Of a DNA stretch of 64,000 nucleotides, positions 8,801 to 16,921 are shown in pieces. The translations under genes and the position numbers were made by a program. The notes below the pieces were generated by a model. That model saw only the letters and a program-made list of their open reading frames with translations. It was not told the origin of the DNA and did not search any database. Where the stretch lies: assembly GCA_964244585.1 (NCBI GenBank), contig CAXTJM010000010.1, positions 1 to 64,000 of the forward strand, read 5' to 3'. The first letter of the stretch is position 1. Each line of letters begins with the position of its first letter. This stretch comes from LMUY01 sp964244585 (lineage in GTDB: Bacteria > Pseudomonadota > Alphaproteobacteria > Acetobacterales > Acetobacteraceae).

Positions 8801-9298
8801 TCACATGATGACGAACAAATCGGTGGCGCCCGTCGTCTCCCCTGCGGCGGTGATCATCGCGTGCGCCTGGCCGCGATGATGCGTCTGGTGATTGAACAGG
8901 TGCGCCACCAACACCGTGCGGGCCCGACAGACCTCCTCGCGCAGCGAGGCGCTGAACCAGCGTTCCTCCGCGTTCAGCCAGGCCTCCTCCAGCCGTCCGG
9001 CCCAGGCCTCCAACCTGGCATCCATCTGCGAGCGCAAAGCTTGCAGGGTGGAGAAGTCGGCGACGAACCGGCCGCTTTGCTTCAGCGGCACGCCGGGTTT
9101 GTCCCACCCGTCGAAGCGGCTCATCCAGCTCTGGTCGGCCCAGGCGATGTGCGACAACGTTCCCTGGATCGATGCCCAGAAGCCGCCCCGGTCGCGCTGC
9201 CGCGACTCGTTGTCCAGCCGTGCCGCCGCAGCGTAGACTTCCCGGTTCATGTGGCTGTTGTAGCCGGCCATGGCGCGGACATACGCCGGTGTTATCAT
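8801..9298 (-). CDS. DinB-family putative metal-dependent protein
   Basis: 165-residue four-helix-bundle protein of the DinB/YfiT group. The metal-binding histidines are visible: LSHIAWADQSW near residue 50 and HLFNHQTHHRGQAHAM near residue 140, the H...HxxxH pattern of the fold. Members act as thiol transferases or nucleases of uncertain role; no specific reaction can be given. The start at ATG 9298 is preceded by AAGGATG. Divergent from the enoyl-CoA hydratase, with only 31 bp between starts. The stop lies eight bases from the convergent dehalogenase-like gene. Confidence 0.85.
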   Translation of the reverse strand: MITPAYVRAMAGYNSHMNREVYAAAARLDNESRQRDRGGFWASIQGTLSHIAWADQSWMSRFDGWDKPGVPLKQSGRFVADFSTLQALRSQMDARLEAWAGRLEEAWLNAEERWFSASLREEVCRARTVLVAHLFNHQTHHRGQAHAMITAAGETTGATDLFVIM

Positions 9299-9300
9299 CG

Positions 9301-9335
9301 TGGCATCCTTAACCTTTAGGATCATTAAGATGCCA
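9301..9335. promoter_or_regulatory. inverted repeat in the divergent DinB / enoyl-CoA hydratase spacer
   Basis: TGGCATCCTTAA (9301-9312) and TTAAGATGCCA (9325-9335) form a near-perfect inverted repeat with one unpaired base. The spacer holds a second inner pair, ATCCT/AGGAT. The right arm includes the ATG of the hydratase and the left arm lies just upstream of the DinB start. An operator for a dimeric repressor serving both genes is a plausible reading; no regulator is adjacent. Confidence 0.4.
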
Positions 9336-10109
9336 TCCGACCTCCTGCTTCGCCAAGACCTGGGCGGCGTCAGCACGTTGACATTGAACCGCCCGTCGGC
9401 GCGCAACGCGCTCAGCCTGGCGTTAATGGCCGACCTGCACGCCGGCTTGGACGCCATCGATGCCGATGCGACGGTTCGGGTGGTGGTAATCGCCGGGGCC
9501 GGCCCGGCTTTCTGCGCCGGTCATGACCTGCGCGAACTGCGCGGCATAGCGCAGGGAGCGGCGCACCGGGCGCTGTTTGCCGCCTGTTCCAGCCTGATGC
9601 TGCGCATCACGACACTGCGCTGTCCGGTGATCGCCCAGGTGCAGGGGATCGCCACCGCGGCCGGCTGCCAGTTGGTGGCCACCTGCGACCTGGCAGTGGC
9701 GGCGCAGACGGCCCGGTTCGCCACGCCCGGCGTCAATATCGGGCTGTTCTGCTCCACGCCCATGGTGGCGTTGACCCGCGCGGTCGGGCGCAAGGCCGCG
9801 ATGGCGATGCTGCTGACCGGCGAGATGGCCGATGCCCCCGAGGCGCTGCGGCTGGGCCTGGTCAATCGCGTGGTGCCGGATGACGACCTTGCCACCGCCA
9901 CCGCCAGCCTTGCCGCCGGCATCGCCGCCAAGAGCAGCAAGACCATCGCCATCGGCAAGCAAGCCTTTTACCGGCAGGCCGAGATGGGACTGGCCGAAGC
10001 CTACGAATACGCCTCCGGCGTCATGGTGCACAACATGCAGACGGCGGATGCGGCGGAGGGGATCGACGCCTTCCTGCAAAAGCGCGCGCCGGCCTGGGCG
10101 GACGCCTGA
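9330..10109 (+). CDS. enoyl-CoA hydratase/isomerase family protein
   Basis: Crotonase-fold acyl-CoA enzyme of 259 residues. It has the oxyanion-hole segments AGPAFCAGHDLRELRG (about residue 62-75) and VQGIATAAGCQLVATCDLAVAA (about 108-130), followed by PGVNIGLFCSTPMVALTRAVGRKAA. The usual hydratase glutamate after GxxxGGG is not obvious: the loop reads TAAGCQLVATCD. It may therefore be an isomerase or another crotonase rather than a classical hydratase. The start ATG has AGGA eight bases upstream. Related proteins are annotated as enoyl-CoA hydratase-like ECHDC3, which agrees with the AGC loop. Confidence 0.88.
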   Translation: MPSDLLLRQDLGGVSTLTLNRPSARNALSLALMADLHAGLDAIDADATVRVVVIAGAGPAFCAGHDLRELRGIAQGAAHRALFAACSSLMLRITTLRCPVIAQVQGIATAAGCQLVATCDLAVAAQTARFATPGVNIGLFCSTPMVALTRAVGRKAAMAMLLTGEMADAPEALRLGLVNRVVPDDDLATATASLAAGIAAKSSKTIAIGKQAFYRQAEMGLAEAYEYASGVMVHNMQTADAAEGIDAFLQKRAPAWADA

Positions 10110-10193
10110 GCGCTTCCAGGCGGACCGTAAGCGGCCGGCGCGCTCCTATGCTTTTGTTTACGCGAGCGACTTCGTCGCGTCGTGGGTCGGTCC

Positions 10194-10242
10194 GGCGGTG
10201 TCGCTCTAGACAGCCGCCGGCCACGCGGCTAGAGACACCGCC
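10194..10242 (+). other. stem-loop just upstream of tRNA-Val
   Basis: GGCGGTGTCGCTCTAG (10194-10209) pairs with CTAGAGACACCGCC (10229-10242) apart from a two-base bulge, ending six bases before the tRNA. It could terminate transcription of the hydratase gene or be a leftover repeat. A smaller hairpin (GCGAC-TTC-GTCGC) precedes it near 10167-10179. Neither has a T tract. Confidence 0.45.
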
Positions 10243-10248
10243 CTGGCC

Positions 10249-10323
10249 GGGCGCGTAGCTCAGCGGTAGAGCATTCGCTTCACACGCGAAGGGTCACAGG
10301 TTCAATCCCTGTCGCGCCCACCA
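10249..10323 (+). tRNA. tRNA-Val (anticodon CAC), CCA encoded
   Basis: A complete cloverleaf can be folded by eye: acceptor GGCGCGTAG start is GGGCGCG paired with CGCGCCC, D arm GCTC-AGCGGTA-GAGC, anticodon stem TTCGC/GCGAA with loop TTCACAC (anticodon CAC at 10281-10283, decoding GTG valine), variable GGGTC, T arm ACAGG-TTCAATC-CCTGT, discriminator A and a genomic CCA at 10321-10323. The body of 72 bases is normal. Confidence 0.97.
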
Positions 10324-10425
10324 CGCCATCGACCATGTCGATCCGTCGACCGTCCAAGCGCTGATGCTGTCCAGGATCGTGCCGCCGTTCGATGTGGCAT
10401 CCTCCAAGCAGTCGGAGAAGCGACG

Positions 10426-11070
10426 ATGACCGACTATCGCCTGCACTACTTCCCGGAATCCGGCAACAGCTACAAATTGGCCCTGATGCTCACCCTGTGC
10501 GGGCAAGCATTCGAGCCGGTCTGGACCGATTTCGGCGGCGGGGTGACACGGACTGCCGAGTGGCGGCAGGCCGTCAATCCCATGGGTGAGATCCCCGTCC
10601 TGCAAGAGGACGGCGTCACCCTGACGCAGACGGCGCCGATCTTCCTGCGCCTGGCGGACCGTTATGGCTGCTTCCAGGGGGCGGACGAGGCCGCGCGCTA
10701 CGAAGTCCTGCGCTGGCTGTTCTGGGACAACCAGAAGCTGAGCAGCTTCATGGCGATGTACCGCTACAGGCGGGCGTTCACACCCAGGACCGACCCGGTC
10801 GTGCTGGACTTCATGCGCGGCCGCGTCGACGACTTCCTCGGCATCATCGAGCGCCTGTTCGAGGAGCGTCCGTTCGTCGTCGGCGACTATCCCACCGTCG
10901 CCGACTTGTCGATGACGGGCTACCTGGTCTTCCCGAAGCAGGAGAGCGGCTATGATCTGGCGCTCAGCCATCCTGCGGTGAATGCCTGGCTGCAGCGCAT
11001 CGCGGCCCTGCCGGGATGGCGGCCGCCCTACGACCTGCTGCCCGGCAAACGCCTACCTTGCTACGTGTGA
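10426..11070 (+). CDS. glutathione S-transferase family protein
   Basis: 214 residues with the two-domain GST layout. The N-terminal thioredoxin-like part reads YRLHYFPESGNSYKLALML, then NPMGEIPVL (the conserved cis-proline region) and TLTQTAPIFLRLADRYG, where the glutathione carboxylate is usually bound. The C-terminal helical part contains PFVVGDYPTVADLSMTGYL, the N-capping box and hydrophobic staple motif of GSTs. A likely catalytic Ser or Tyr lies in PESGNSYK. The physiological substrate is unknown. It stands alone after the tRNA, with 102 bp of sequence without recognised features before it. Confidence 0.9.
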   Translation: MTDYRLHYFPESGNSYKLALMLTLCGQAFEPVWTDFGGGVTRTAEWRQAVNPMGEIPVLQEDGVTLTQTAPIFLRLADRYGCFQGADEAARYEVLRWLFWDNQKLSSFMAMYRYRRAFTPRTDPVVLDFMRGRVDDFLGIIERLFEERPFVVGDYPTVADLSMTGYLVFPKQESGYDLALSHPAVNAWLQRIAALPGWRPPYDLLPGKRLPCYV

Positions 11071-11140
11071 GCCGGGCCGCTTCGATGTTCCATGCCGGCT
11101 GCGCCGAGCGGGCGATACCGGGGCACGGGAGTTGCCCGAC

Positions 11141-11995
11141 ATGAAATTGCCGCGGCTCTTCGCCAGCCGCCGGCCGCCGAAGCCCCTCTTGCCCGACCAG
11201 CGCTTTGCCGTGGACCGGCTGCGGCTGTTCGACATGGACCGAACCCGCGCCCTGGCGGACCTGTTGGCCATCCCACGGGGACGGCGCGACGCCGCGTGGA
11301 CCGGGCGTTTCTTCGACGCCGCCTGGAACGCCTGCCTCGTCGTGGCGCAGCCGGCGGTCATCACCGGATCGGACGGCTTCCCCTACGTGCGGCTCAACCT
11401 GCCTCCGGCCGGCCGGTTCAAACCGGCGGCCATCGCCAACCTCGCTGCCATCTGCCTGGAGCGGGCGACCGGCATCGCCGTGTTCGCCACCGCCTCCGAC
11501 CCGGTGGACGCGGCGCAATACGTGCTCCCCGTGGGCATGCTCGACAGCCTGACGCGGTTCGACACCTGGCTGGGCGATCCGCTGGACCGCCAGGACATGG
11601 CAGCCGGGATGGAGGCCGGCCCGCGGGAGGAGGGATGCGGCCGCACGGTGGTCTTGCGGGAGGCGCACGAGGTCATGCTGGGTACCCCCTCCGTGCAATA
11701 CCTGCCGATCTACAGCGCCCGCGCCCTGCTGAACCACATGCGCCACGTGTGGGGCATCGGCGATCCGCGGGTGCGGCTGCTGGTCGATCCCGCCCTGCGC
11801 CCCACCCGCAACCTGGTGGTAGGACGCAAGCGGAGCGAGCTGCCGGCCGATGCCCGATGGGACATCCTGTGCCCCCGGATGCTCTGGTACCTGCCGCAGG
11901 GCCGTTCCATCATGCCCATGCCGGAGATTTGGCGGTTGGAGGACATGATCCCGCTGGAGCAGCTCGCCGGCCAGGCGCCCGGCCCGGTCGGCTAG
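11141..11995 (+). CDS. uncharacterised protein, 284 residues
   Basis: I do not recognise this family. The start ATG 11141 has GGGAG about ten bases upstream and gives MKLPRLFASRRPPKPLLPDQ. The protein looks soluble: no signal peptide or membrane segment, mixed alpha/beta composition. Regions that look conserved in style are VITGSDGFPYVRLNLPPAG (near 85-103), EVMLGTPSVQYLPIYSARAL, HVWGIGDPRVRLLVDPALRP and CPRMLWYLPQGRSIMPMP near the C-terminus. Codon use matches its neighbours, so it is a real gene. It sits 59 bp upstream of aspS in the same direction and may share its transcript. Confidence 0.75.
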   Translation: MKLPRLFASRRPPKPLLPDQRFAVDRLRLFDMDRTRALADLLAIPRGRRDAAWTGRFFDAAWNACLVVAQPAVITGSDGFPYVRLNLPPAGRFKPAAIANLAAICLERATGIAVFATASDPVDAAQYVLPVGMLDSLTRFDTWLGDPLDRQDMAAGMEAGPREEGCGRTVVLREAHEVMLGTPSVQYLPIYSARALLNHMRHVWGIGDPRVRLLVDPALRPTRNLVVGRKRSELPADARWDILCPRMLWYLPQGRSIMPMPEIWRLEDMIPLEQLAGQAPGPVG

Positions 11996-12054
11996 CAAAC
12001 CCGGCGCGGCGGGGCTAACACAGCCGCCTCCGCCCCAGCCATCGGACCCGCGCC

Positions 12055-13833
12055 ATGCACGCCTACCGCACCCATACCTGCGACCAGCTGCGCGCCAGCG
12101 ATGCCGGCGTCCCTGCGCGGATCTCCGGCTGGGTTCACAGCAAGCGGGACCATGGCGGCCTGCTGTTCATCGACCTGCGGGACCATCACGGGCTGACCCA
12201 GGTGGTGTTCCCCAACGGCAGCGCCGCCTTCGCCGAGGCGGATGCGCTGCGGGTGGAGAGCGTCGTCACCATCACCGGCACCGTCGTGCTGCGCGAGGGC
12301 GGCACGGTGAACCCGAAGCTGCCGACCGGCGAGATCGAGCTGCGGGCGGAGGCGCTGGCGGTGCAATCGGCCGCCGCCGTGCTGCCCTTCCCGGTCGCCG
12401 GCGAGGCTGCCACGTCGGAGGAGCTGCGGCTGCGCTACCGCTACCTCGACCTGCGGCGGGACAAGATCCACCGCAACATGATGCTGCGCGCCGGCGTGAT
12501 CGCCCATCTGCGCCGACAGATGATTGCGGCCGGCTTCACCGAGTTCCAGACCCCGATCCTGACCGCGTCCTCGCCGGAGGGTGCGCGCGACTTCCTGGTG
12601 CCGTCCCGCACCCATCCCGGCACGTTCTACGCCCTGCCGCAGGCGCCGCAGCAGTTCAAGCAATTGGCCATGGTCGCCGGCTTCGACCGCTATTTCCAGA
12701 TCGCCCCCTGCTTCCGCGACGAGGCCGGCCGGGCGGACCGCTCCCCGGGCGAGTTCTACCAGCTCGATTTCGAGATGAGCTTCGTTACGCAGGAAGACGT
12801 GTTCACCACGCTGGAACCGATCATCGCCGGCGTGTTCCGCGAGTTCGGCACCGGCCGCGCGGTGACGGAGGGCGCCTTCCCGCGCATTCCCTACGACACG
12901 GCGCTCTTGGAATACGGCTCCGACAAGCCCGATCTGCGCAACCCGCTGCGCATCACCGACGTGACGGAGCATTTCGCCGGCTCCGGCTTTGGCCTGTTCG
13001 CCAGGATCGCCGCCGCGGGCGGGGTGGTGCGCGCGATCCCGGCCCCCGGCGCCGGGCCGAAGCCGCGCGGCTTCTTCGACAAGCTGAACGAATGGGCGCG
13101 CGAGCAGGGCGCCGGTGGTCTCGGCTACATCCAATTCGAGGCGGAGGGCGGCCGTGGCCCGATCGCCAAGAACCTGGAACCCGCGCGGGTGGAGGCGATC
13201 CGCGCCGCCTGCGGGCTGGCGGCCGGTGACGCCGTGTTCTTCGCCGCCGGCCCGCGCGACGAGGCGGCCAAGTTCAGCGGCGCCGTGCGCAACCGCATCG
13301 GCACGGAGCTGGACCTGTACGAGAAGGACGCGTTCCGCCTGTGCTGGATCACCGACTTCCCGATGTACGAGCGCGTGGAGGAAACCGGGCTGATCGATTT
13401 CAGCCACAACCCGTTCTCGATGCCGCAGGGCGGGTTGGAGGCGCTGAACAGCCAGGACCCGCTGACGATCAAGGCCTACCAGTACGACATCGTCTGCAAC
13501 GGGGTGGAGCTGTCATCCGGCGCGATCCGCAACCACCGCCCCGACATCATGATCCGCGCCTTCGAGATCGCCGGCTACGACGAGGCGGAGGTGGAGGCGC
13601 GGTTCGGCGGCATGCTGTCCGCCTTCCGCTACGGCGCGCCGCCGCATGGTGGCTCCGCGCCCGGCATCGACCGCATCGTCATGCTGTTGGCGGACGAGCC
13701 GAACATCCGCGAAGTGATCCTGTTCCCGTTGAACCAGCAGGGCCAGGACCTGATGATGGGCGCCCCCTCCGCCACCACCCCGGCGCGGTTGAAGGAATTG
13801 TCGCTGAAGCTCGACCTGCCGCCTGGCCGATAA
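12055..13833 (+). CDS. aspS: aspartyl-tRNA synthetase (probably non-discriminating Asp/Asn type)
   Basis: Class II synthetase of 592 residues, the normal bacterial length including the GAD insertion domain. The N-terminal OB anticodon-binding domain has SGWVHSKRDHGGLLFIDLRD. Motif 2 is FRDEAGRADRSPGEFYQLDFEMSF and motif 3 is GGSAPGIDRIVML near the C-terminus. The His of RDHGG (H33) matches the residue associated with non-discriminating AspRS in Pseudomonas, which also charges tRNA-Asn for GatCAB amidation; this is expected in bacteria without AsnRS but remains an inference. No clear Shine-Dalgarno precedes the ATG. Confidence 0.97.
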   Translation: MHAYRTHTCDQLRASDAGVPARISGWVHSKRDHGGLLFIDLRDHHGLTQVVFPNGSAAFAEADALRVESVVTITGTVVLREGGTVNPKLPTGEIELRAEALAVQSAAAVLPFPVAGEAATSEELRLRYRYLDLRRDKIHRNMMLRAGVIAHLRRQMIAAGFTEFQTPILTASSPEGARDFLVPSRTHPGTFYALPQAPQQFKQLAMVAGFDRYFQIAPCFRDEAGRADRSPGEFYQLDFEMSFVTQEDVFTTLEPIIAGVFREFGTGRAVTEGAFPRIPYDTALLEYGSDKPDLRNPLRITDVTEHFAGSGFGLFARIAAAGGVVRAIPAPGAGPKPRGFFDKLNEWAREQGAGGLGYIQFEAEGGRGPIAKNLEPARVEAIRAACGLAAGDAVFFAAGPRDEAAKFSGAVRNRIGTELDLYEKDAFRLCWITDFPMYERVEETGLIDFSHNPFSMPQGGLEALNSQDPLTIKAYQYDIVCNGVELSSGAIRNHRPDIMIRAFEIAGYDEAEVEARFGGMLSAFRYGAPPHGGSAPGIDRIVMLLADEPNIREVILFPLNQQGQDLMMGAPSATTPARLKELSLKLDLPPGR

Positions 13834-13836
13834 AAG

Positions 13837-13867
13837 CCCCTCCATGCGGGAGAGGGTTGGGTGAGGG
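13837..13867. repeat. intergenic palindromic element between aspS and cobS
   Basis: The plus strand reads CCCCTCCATGCGGGAGAGGG followed by TTGGGTGAGGG; reversed it is CCCTCACCCAACCCTCTCCC, the clearest form of the repeat family seen in this window. It lies between the convergent ends of aspS and cobS and could also act as a bidirectional transcription barrier. Confidence 0.65.
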
Positions 13868-13906
13868 CCAACTGCACGGACATGCCCCGACCTGGAAACG
13901 CGGGCA

Positions 13907-14617
13907 CTATGCCAGCGTCGACAAGGCGGCGCACTCGGCGAGCTGTTCCGTCGCGCCGAACACGTCCCCGGTGTAGCCGCCGATCTGGCGCCGGGCCAGG
14001 GCGCTGACCGCCAGCCCCGCCGCCAGGGCTGCCAGCCCCGCCCCCGGCACCAGCCACGAAGCTGCCGCGGTGACCGCCAATCCGACCAGCGGAGCGGCCC
14101 GGCCCGTCCCGGCCAACGCGGCGCCCAGCCCATCGCCCCGCGCCGAGGGCAACAGCAGCAAGGGAAGCAGCATGGCGCCGCGCCCCACCATGCCCGCCAG
14201 CACTAACGCCGCCGCGGGCCGGGGCGCCAGCGCCAGCGCAACCAGCCGCAACGCCAGGCTGAATCCAAGCGCCAGCGCGCCGAAGCTGCCGATGCGGCTG
14301 TCGCGCATGATCGCCAGCTTGCGCTCCGCCGTGCTTCCGCCGCCGAATCCGTCCGCCGTGTCCGCCAGCCCGTCCTCGTGCAGGCCCCCTGTCACCAGCA
14401 CGGTCGCGGCCAGCGCCCAAACGGCGGCCAGGGGCTGCGGCATCCCAGCCCGCATGCCGAGCGTCAGCACCGAGGCACCGATGCCTCCCACCAGCAGCCC
14501 GACCAGCGGGTAGGCCCAGACGCACCGGCCAGGGGGCGGATGGCGTGCAGCCAGCCCGCCCACCGGCAGCCGCGTGAGCAGGGTCGTGGCGGCGACCAGT
14601 TCGGCCCAGCGCGTCAT
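13907..14617 (-). CDS. cobS: adenosylcobinamide-GDP ribazoletransferase (cobalamin synthase CobS/CobV)
   Basis: Integral membrane enzyme of 236 residues that joins adenosylcobinamide-GDP and alpha-ribazole (phosphate), the last assembly step. Visible family motifs are LLTRLPVGG near the start, ATVLVTGGLHEDGLADTADG (about 70-90, the metal-binding Asp-rich region) and RDSRIGSFGALAL. Several hydrophobic helices follow. The ATG overlaps the cobT stop by ATGA. In Pseudomonas denitrificans nomenclature this is CobV; it must not be confused with the chelatase subunit called CobS there. Confidence 0.95.
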   Translation of the reverse strand: MTRWAELVAATTLLTRLPVGGLAARHPPPGRCVWAYPLVGLLVGGIGASVLTLGMRAGMPQPLAAVWALAATVLVTGGLHEDGLADTADGFGGGSTAERKLAIMRDSRIGSFGALALGFSLALRLVALALAPRPAAALVLAGMVGRGAMLLPLLLLPSARGDGLGAALAGTGRAAPLVGLAVTAAASWLVPGAGLAALAAGLAVSALARRQIGGYTGDVFGATEQLAECAALSTLA

Positions 14618-15609
14618 CCGGACCGGCCGGCCACGGCAGCCTCCGCGAAGGTGGCCATGCCCGTGTGGCACGCCAGCGCCGCCCGCAGCAGCGGCACCGC
14701 CAGCGCAGCCCCGGAGGCCTCGCCCAGACGCATCCCCAGGTCCAGCAGCGGCACGAGCGACAGCGCCTGCAGCAACCGCCGATGCGCCGCCTCCGCCGAG
14801 ACATGGGCGGCCAGGCAATGGTCCAACGCGCTCGCCCGGGCCGCCGCCAGCGGCGCGACGGCCGCCGTGCAGACGAAGCCGTCCAGCAGCACCGGGACCC
14901 CGACCTGCCGCGCCGCCAACACCGCGCCGGCGATCGCGGCCAGTTCCCGGCCGCCGAGGCAGCGCAATGCCTCCAACGGCGCCAGCCCGGCGTGCCGCGT
15001 CACGGCGGCGCGGACGGCGTCGCGCTTGCGCGCCAGCCCGGCGTCGTCCACCCCGGTGCCGCGCCCGCACCAATCCGCGCCGCCGAACAACGCCGTGCAG
15101 AGCGCGGCGGCGGCGGTGGTGTTGCCGATCCCCATTTCCCCGAGGCACAACAGGTCCACGCCGGGCCGCACCGCGTCTCGCCCGGCGTGGAATGCGTCGG
15201 AGAACTCGGCCACACCCATGGCCGGCCCGGACACCATGTCGGCCGTGGGCCTCGCGAGATCGAGCGGGACCACGCGCAACGAAGCGCCCGCAGCACGGGC
15301 CAATTGGTTGATCGCCGCGCCGCCGGAGGCAAAATTCGCCACCATCTGCGCCGTCACCGCGGCGGGATAGGGCGAGACGCCGTGCGCGGTGACGCCGTGG
15401 TTGCCCGCGAAGACCACGATCTCGACCCGGTCCAGCCGTGGCGCCGCGCGGCGCTGCCACCGCGCCAGCCACGCCACCATCGCCTCCAACCGTCCGAGGC
15501 TCCCCGGCGGCTTGGTCAGCAAGTCCTGCCGTGCGGCAACAGCGGCCGCGGCGGCCTCGTCGCCCTCCGGCAGCCCGGCCAGCGCCGCAGGAATGTCGTC
15601 GGGGGTCAT
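14614..15609 (-). CDS. cobT: nicotinate-nucleotide--dimethylbenzimidazole phosphoribosyltransferase
   Basis: Activates the lower ligand base to alpha-ribazole phosphate; cytoplasmic. The 331 residues contain KPPGSLGRLE (about 33-42), VFAGNHGV, ANFASGGAAINQLA, LLCLGEMGIGNTTAAAAL (phosphate-binding) and, near the C-terminus, LDLGMRLGEASGAALAVPLL carrying the catalytic glutamate. Length and motif order are as in the family. It overlaps cobB upstream and cobS downstream by four bases each, so cobB-cobT-cobS is one translationally coupled unit. Called CobU in the P. denitrificans scheme. Confidence 0.96.
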   Translation of the reverse strand: MTPDDIPAALAGLPEGDEAAAAAVAARQDLLTKPPGSLGRLEAMVAWLARWQRRAAPRLDRVEIVVFAGNHGVTAHGVSPYPAAVTAQMVANFASGGAAINQLARAAGASLRVVPLDLARPTADMVSGPAMGVAEFSDAFHAGRDAVRPGVDLLCLGEMGIGNTTAAAALCTALFGGADWCGRGTGVDDAGLARKRDAVRAAVTRHAGLAPLEALRCLGGRELAAIAGAVLAARQVGVPVLLDGFVCTAAVAPLAAARASALDHCLAAHVSAEAAHRRLLQALSLVPLLDLGMRLGEASGAALAVPLLRAALACHTGMATFAEAAVAGRSG

Positions 15610-16910
15610 GCCGTCTCCCGGGCGATGGCGTGGAAGAAGGAGCCGGTGGCGTGGCCGCGCCGCCCCCCCGCAGGGCCAAGCGCCAGGCCCGCCGCGTCCT
15701 GCACGGTGGCATAGGGCGCGTCCGTGCCAGGGTGGCTGACGGTGGCGTAGTGGAATTCATGGCCGCGTACGACGGTGCCGTCGGGCAGCGTGGCGCGGCG
15801 GTAGCCGAGCTGCAGCGCCCGGCGGGCGAAGCTGGTGGTATGGCCCAGCAGGCCCGTCATGGCATGGGTGCTGCCATCGCCGTCGGTGAGTGCCGCGCCC
15901 AGCACCATGTGGCCGCCGCATTCGCCGTGGACCGGGCGCGTCGTGGCGAACCGGCGCAACCCGGCATGGAACCGGCCGGCGGCGCCGAGGGCGGCGGCAT
16001 GCAGCTCGGGATAGCCGCCGGGCAACCAGCAGCAATCGGCGCCCTCCGGCGGCGGCTCGTCCGCCAACGGCGAGAAGGGCAGCAGGTCCGCCCCCGCCTC
16101 GCGCCAGGCGGCAAGAAGGTGCGGGTAGGTGAACGAGAAGGCGGCGTCACGCGCCAGGGCGATGCGCTGCCCGGGCGGCGCCATCCCACTTGAAGCGCCG
16201 GCTGCCTGCGGGAGCGGGTCGGGGGCGGGCCAGTGCGACGCCAGGTCCACCAACCGGTCCAGATCCAGGCAGTTCTCCGCCAGATCCGCCAACCGTTCTA
16301 ACTGCGCCGCCAGCGCCGGATGCTCCCCCGCCTGCACCAGGCCCAGATGCCGCTCCGGCAGCGTCAACGATGCGTCCCGCGGCACGGCGCCCAATACCGG
16401 CAGCCGCATCGCGGCCTGCACCGCGCTGCAGTGCTTTTCGCTGCCGACGCGGTTCAGCACCACGCCGCCCACCCGCACCGCCGGGTCGAACCCGGCAATC
16501 CCCTGGGCGACGGCTGCGGCGGTCTGCGCCTGGCCCGACACGTCCAACACCAGCAGCACGGGCAGTCCGTATCGCGCCGCAAGATCCGCCGCGCGTCCGG
16601 TTCGCCCCGGCGGCCCGGCGACGCCGTCGAACAAGCCCATGGCGCTTTCCACCACCAGGAACTCCGCATCGCCAGCGATCCGCGCAAACAACCGGTCCAG
16701 CAGGGCAGGCGGCATCGCCCAACTGTCCAGGTTCACCCCCGGCGCCCCGGACGCGGCGGCATGGAACGCCGGGTCGATGTAATCCGGCCCCGACTTGGCG
16801 GTCCGCACCCGTATTCCCCGGCGGCGGAGGGCCGCGACCAGGGCCAGCGTGACCGTCGTCTTGCCGCTGCCGGATCGCGGCGCGGCCACCAGCCAGCCCG
16901 GCACGGTCAT
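15606..16910 (-). CDS. cobB: cobyrinate/hydrogenobyrinate a,c-diamide synthase
   Basis: ATP- and glutamine-dependent amidase of the corrin ring, 434 residues. N-terminal DTB-synthetase-like domain with P-loop APRSGSGKTTVTLAL and the substrate segment KSGPDYIDPAFHAA. The C-terminal class I glutamine amidotransferase-like domain has the nucleophile in HGECGGHMVLG and GHEFHYATV near the end. Because CobN-type late cobalt insertion is present, the natural substrate is probably hydrogenobyrinic acid. The start lies 11 bp from the divergent cbiD GTG, so each promoter must overlap the other gene. Confidence 0.95.
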   Translation of the reverse strand: MTVPGWLVAAPRSGSGKTTVTLALVAALRRRGIRVRTAKSGPDYIDPAFHAAASGAPGVNLDSWAMPPALLDRLFARIAGDAEFLVVESAMGLFDGVAGPPGRTGRAADLAARYGLPVLLVLDVSGQAQTAAAVAQGIAGFDPAVRVGGVVLNRVGSEKHCSAVQAAMRLPVLGAVPRDASLTLPERHLGLVQAGEHPALAAQLERLADLAENCLDLDRLVDLASHWPAPDPLPQAAGASSGMAPPGQRIALARDAAFSFTYPHLLAAWREAGADLLPFSPLADEPPPEGADCCWLPGGYPELHAAALGAAGRFHAGLRRFATTRPVHGECGGHMVLGAALTDGDGSTHAMTGLLGHTTSFARRALQLGYRRATLPDGTVVRGHEFHYATVSHPGTDAPYATVQDAAGLALGPAGGRRGHATGSFFHAIARETA

Positions 16911-16921
16911 GCTATGGTGCC

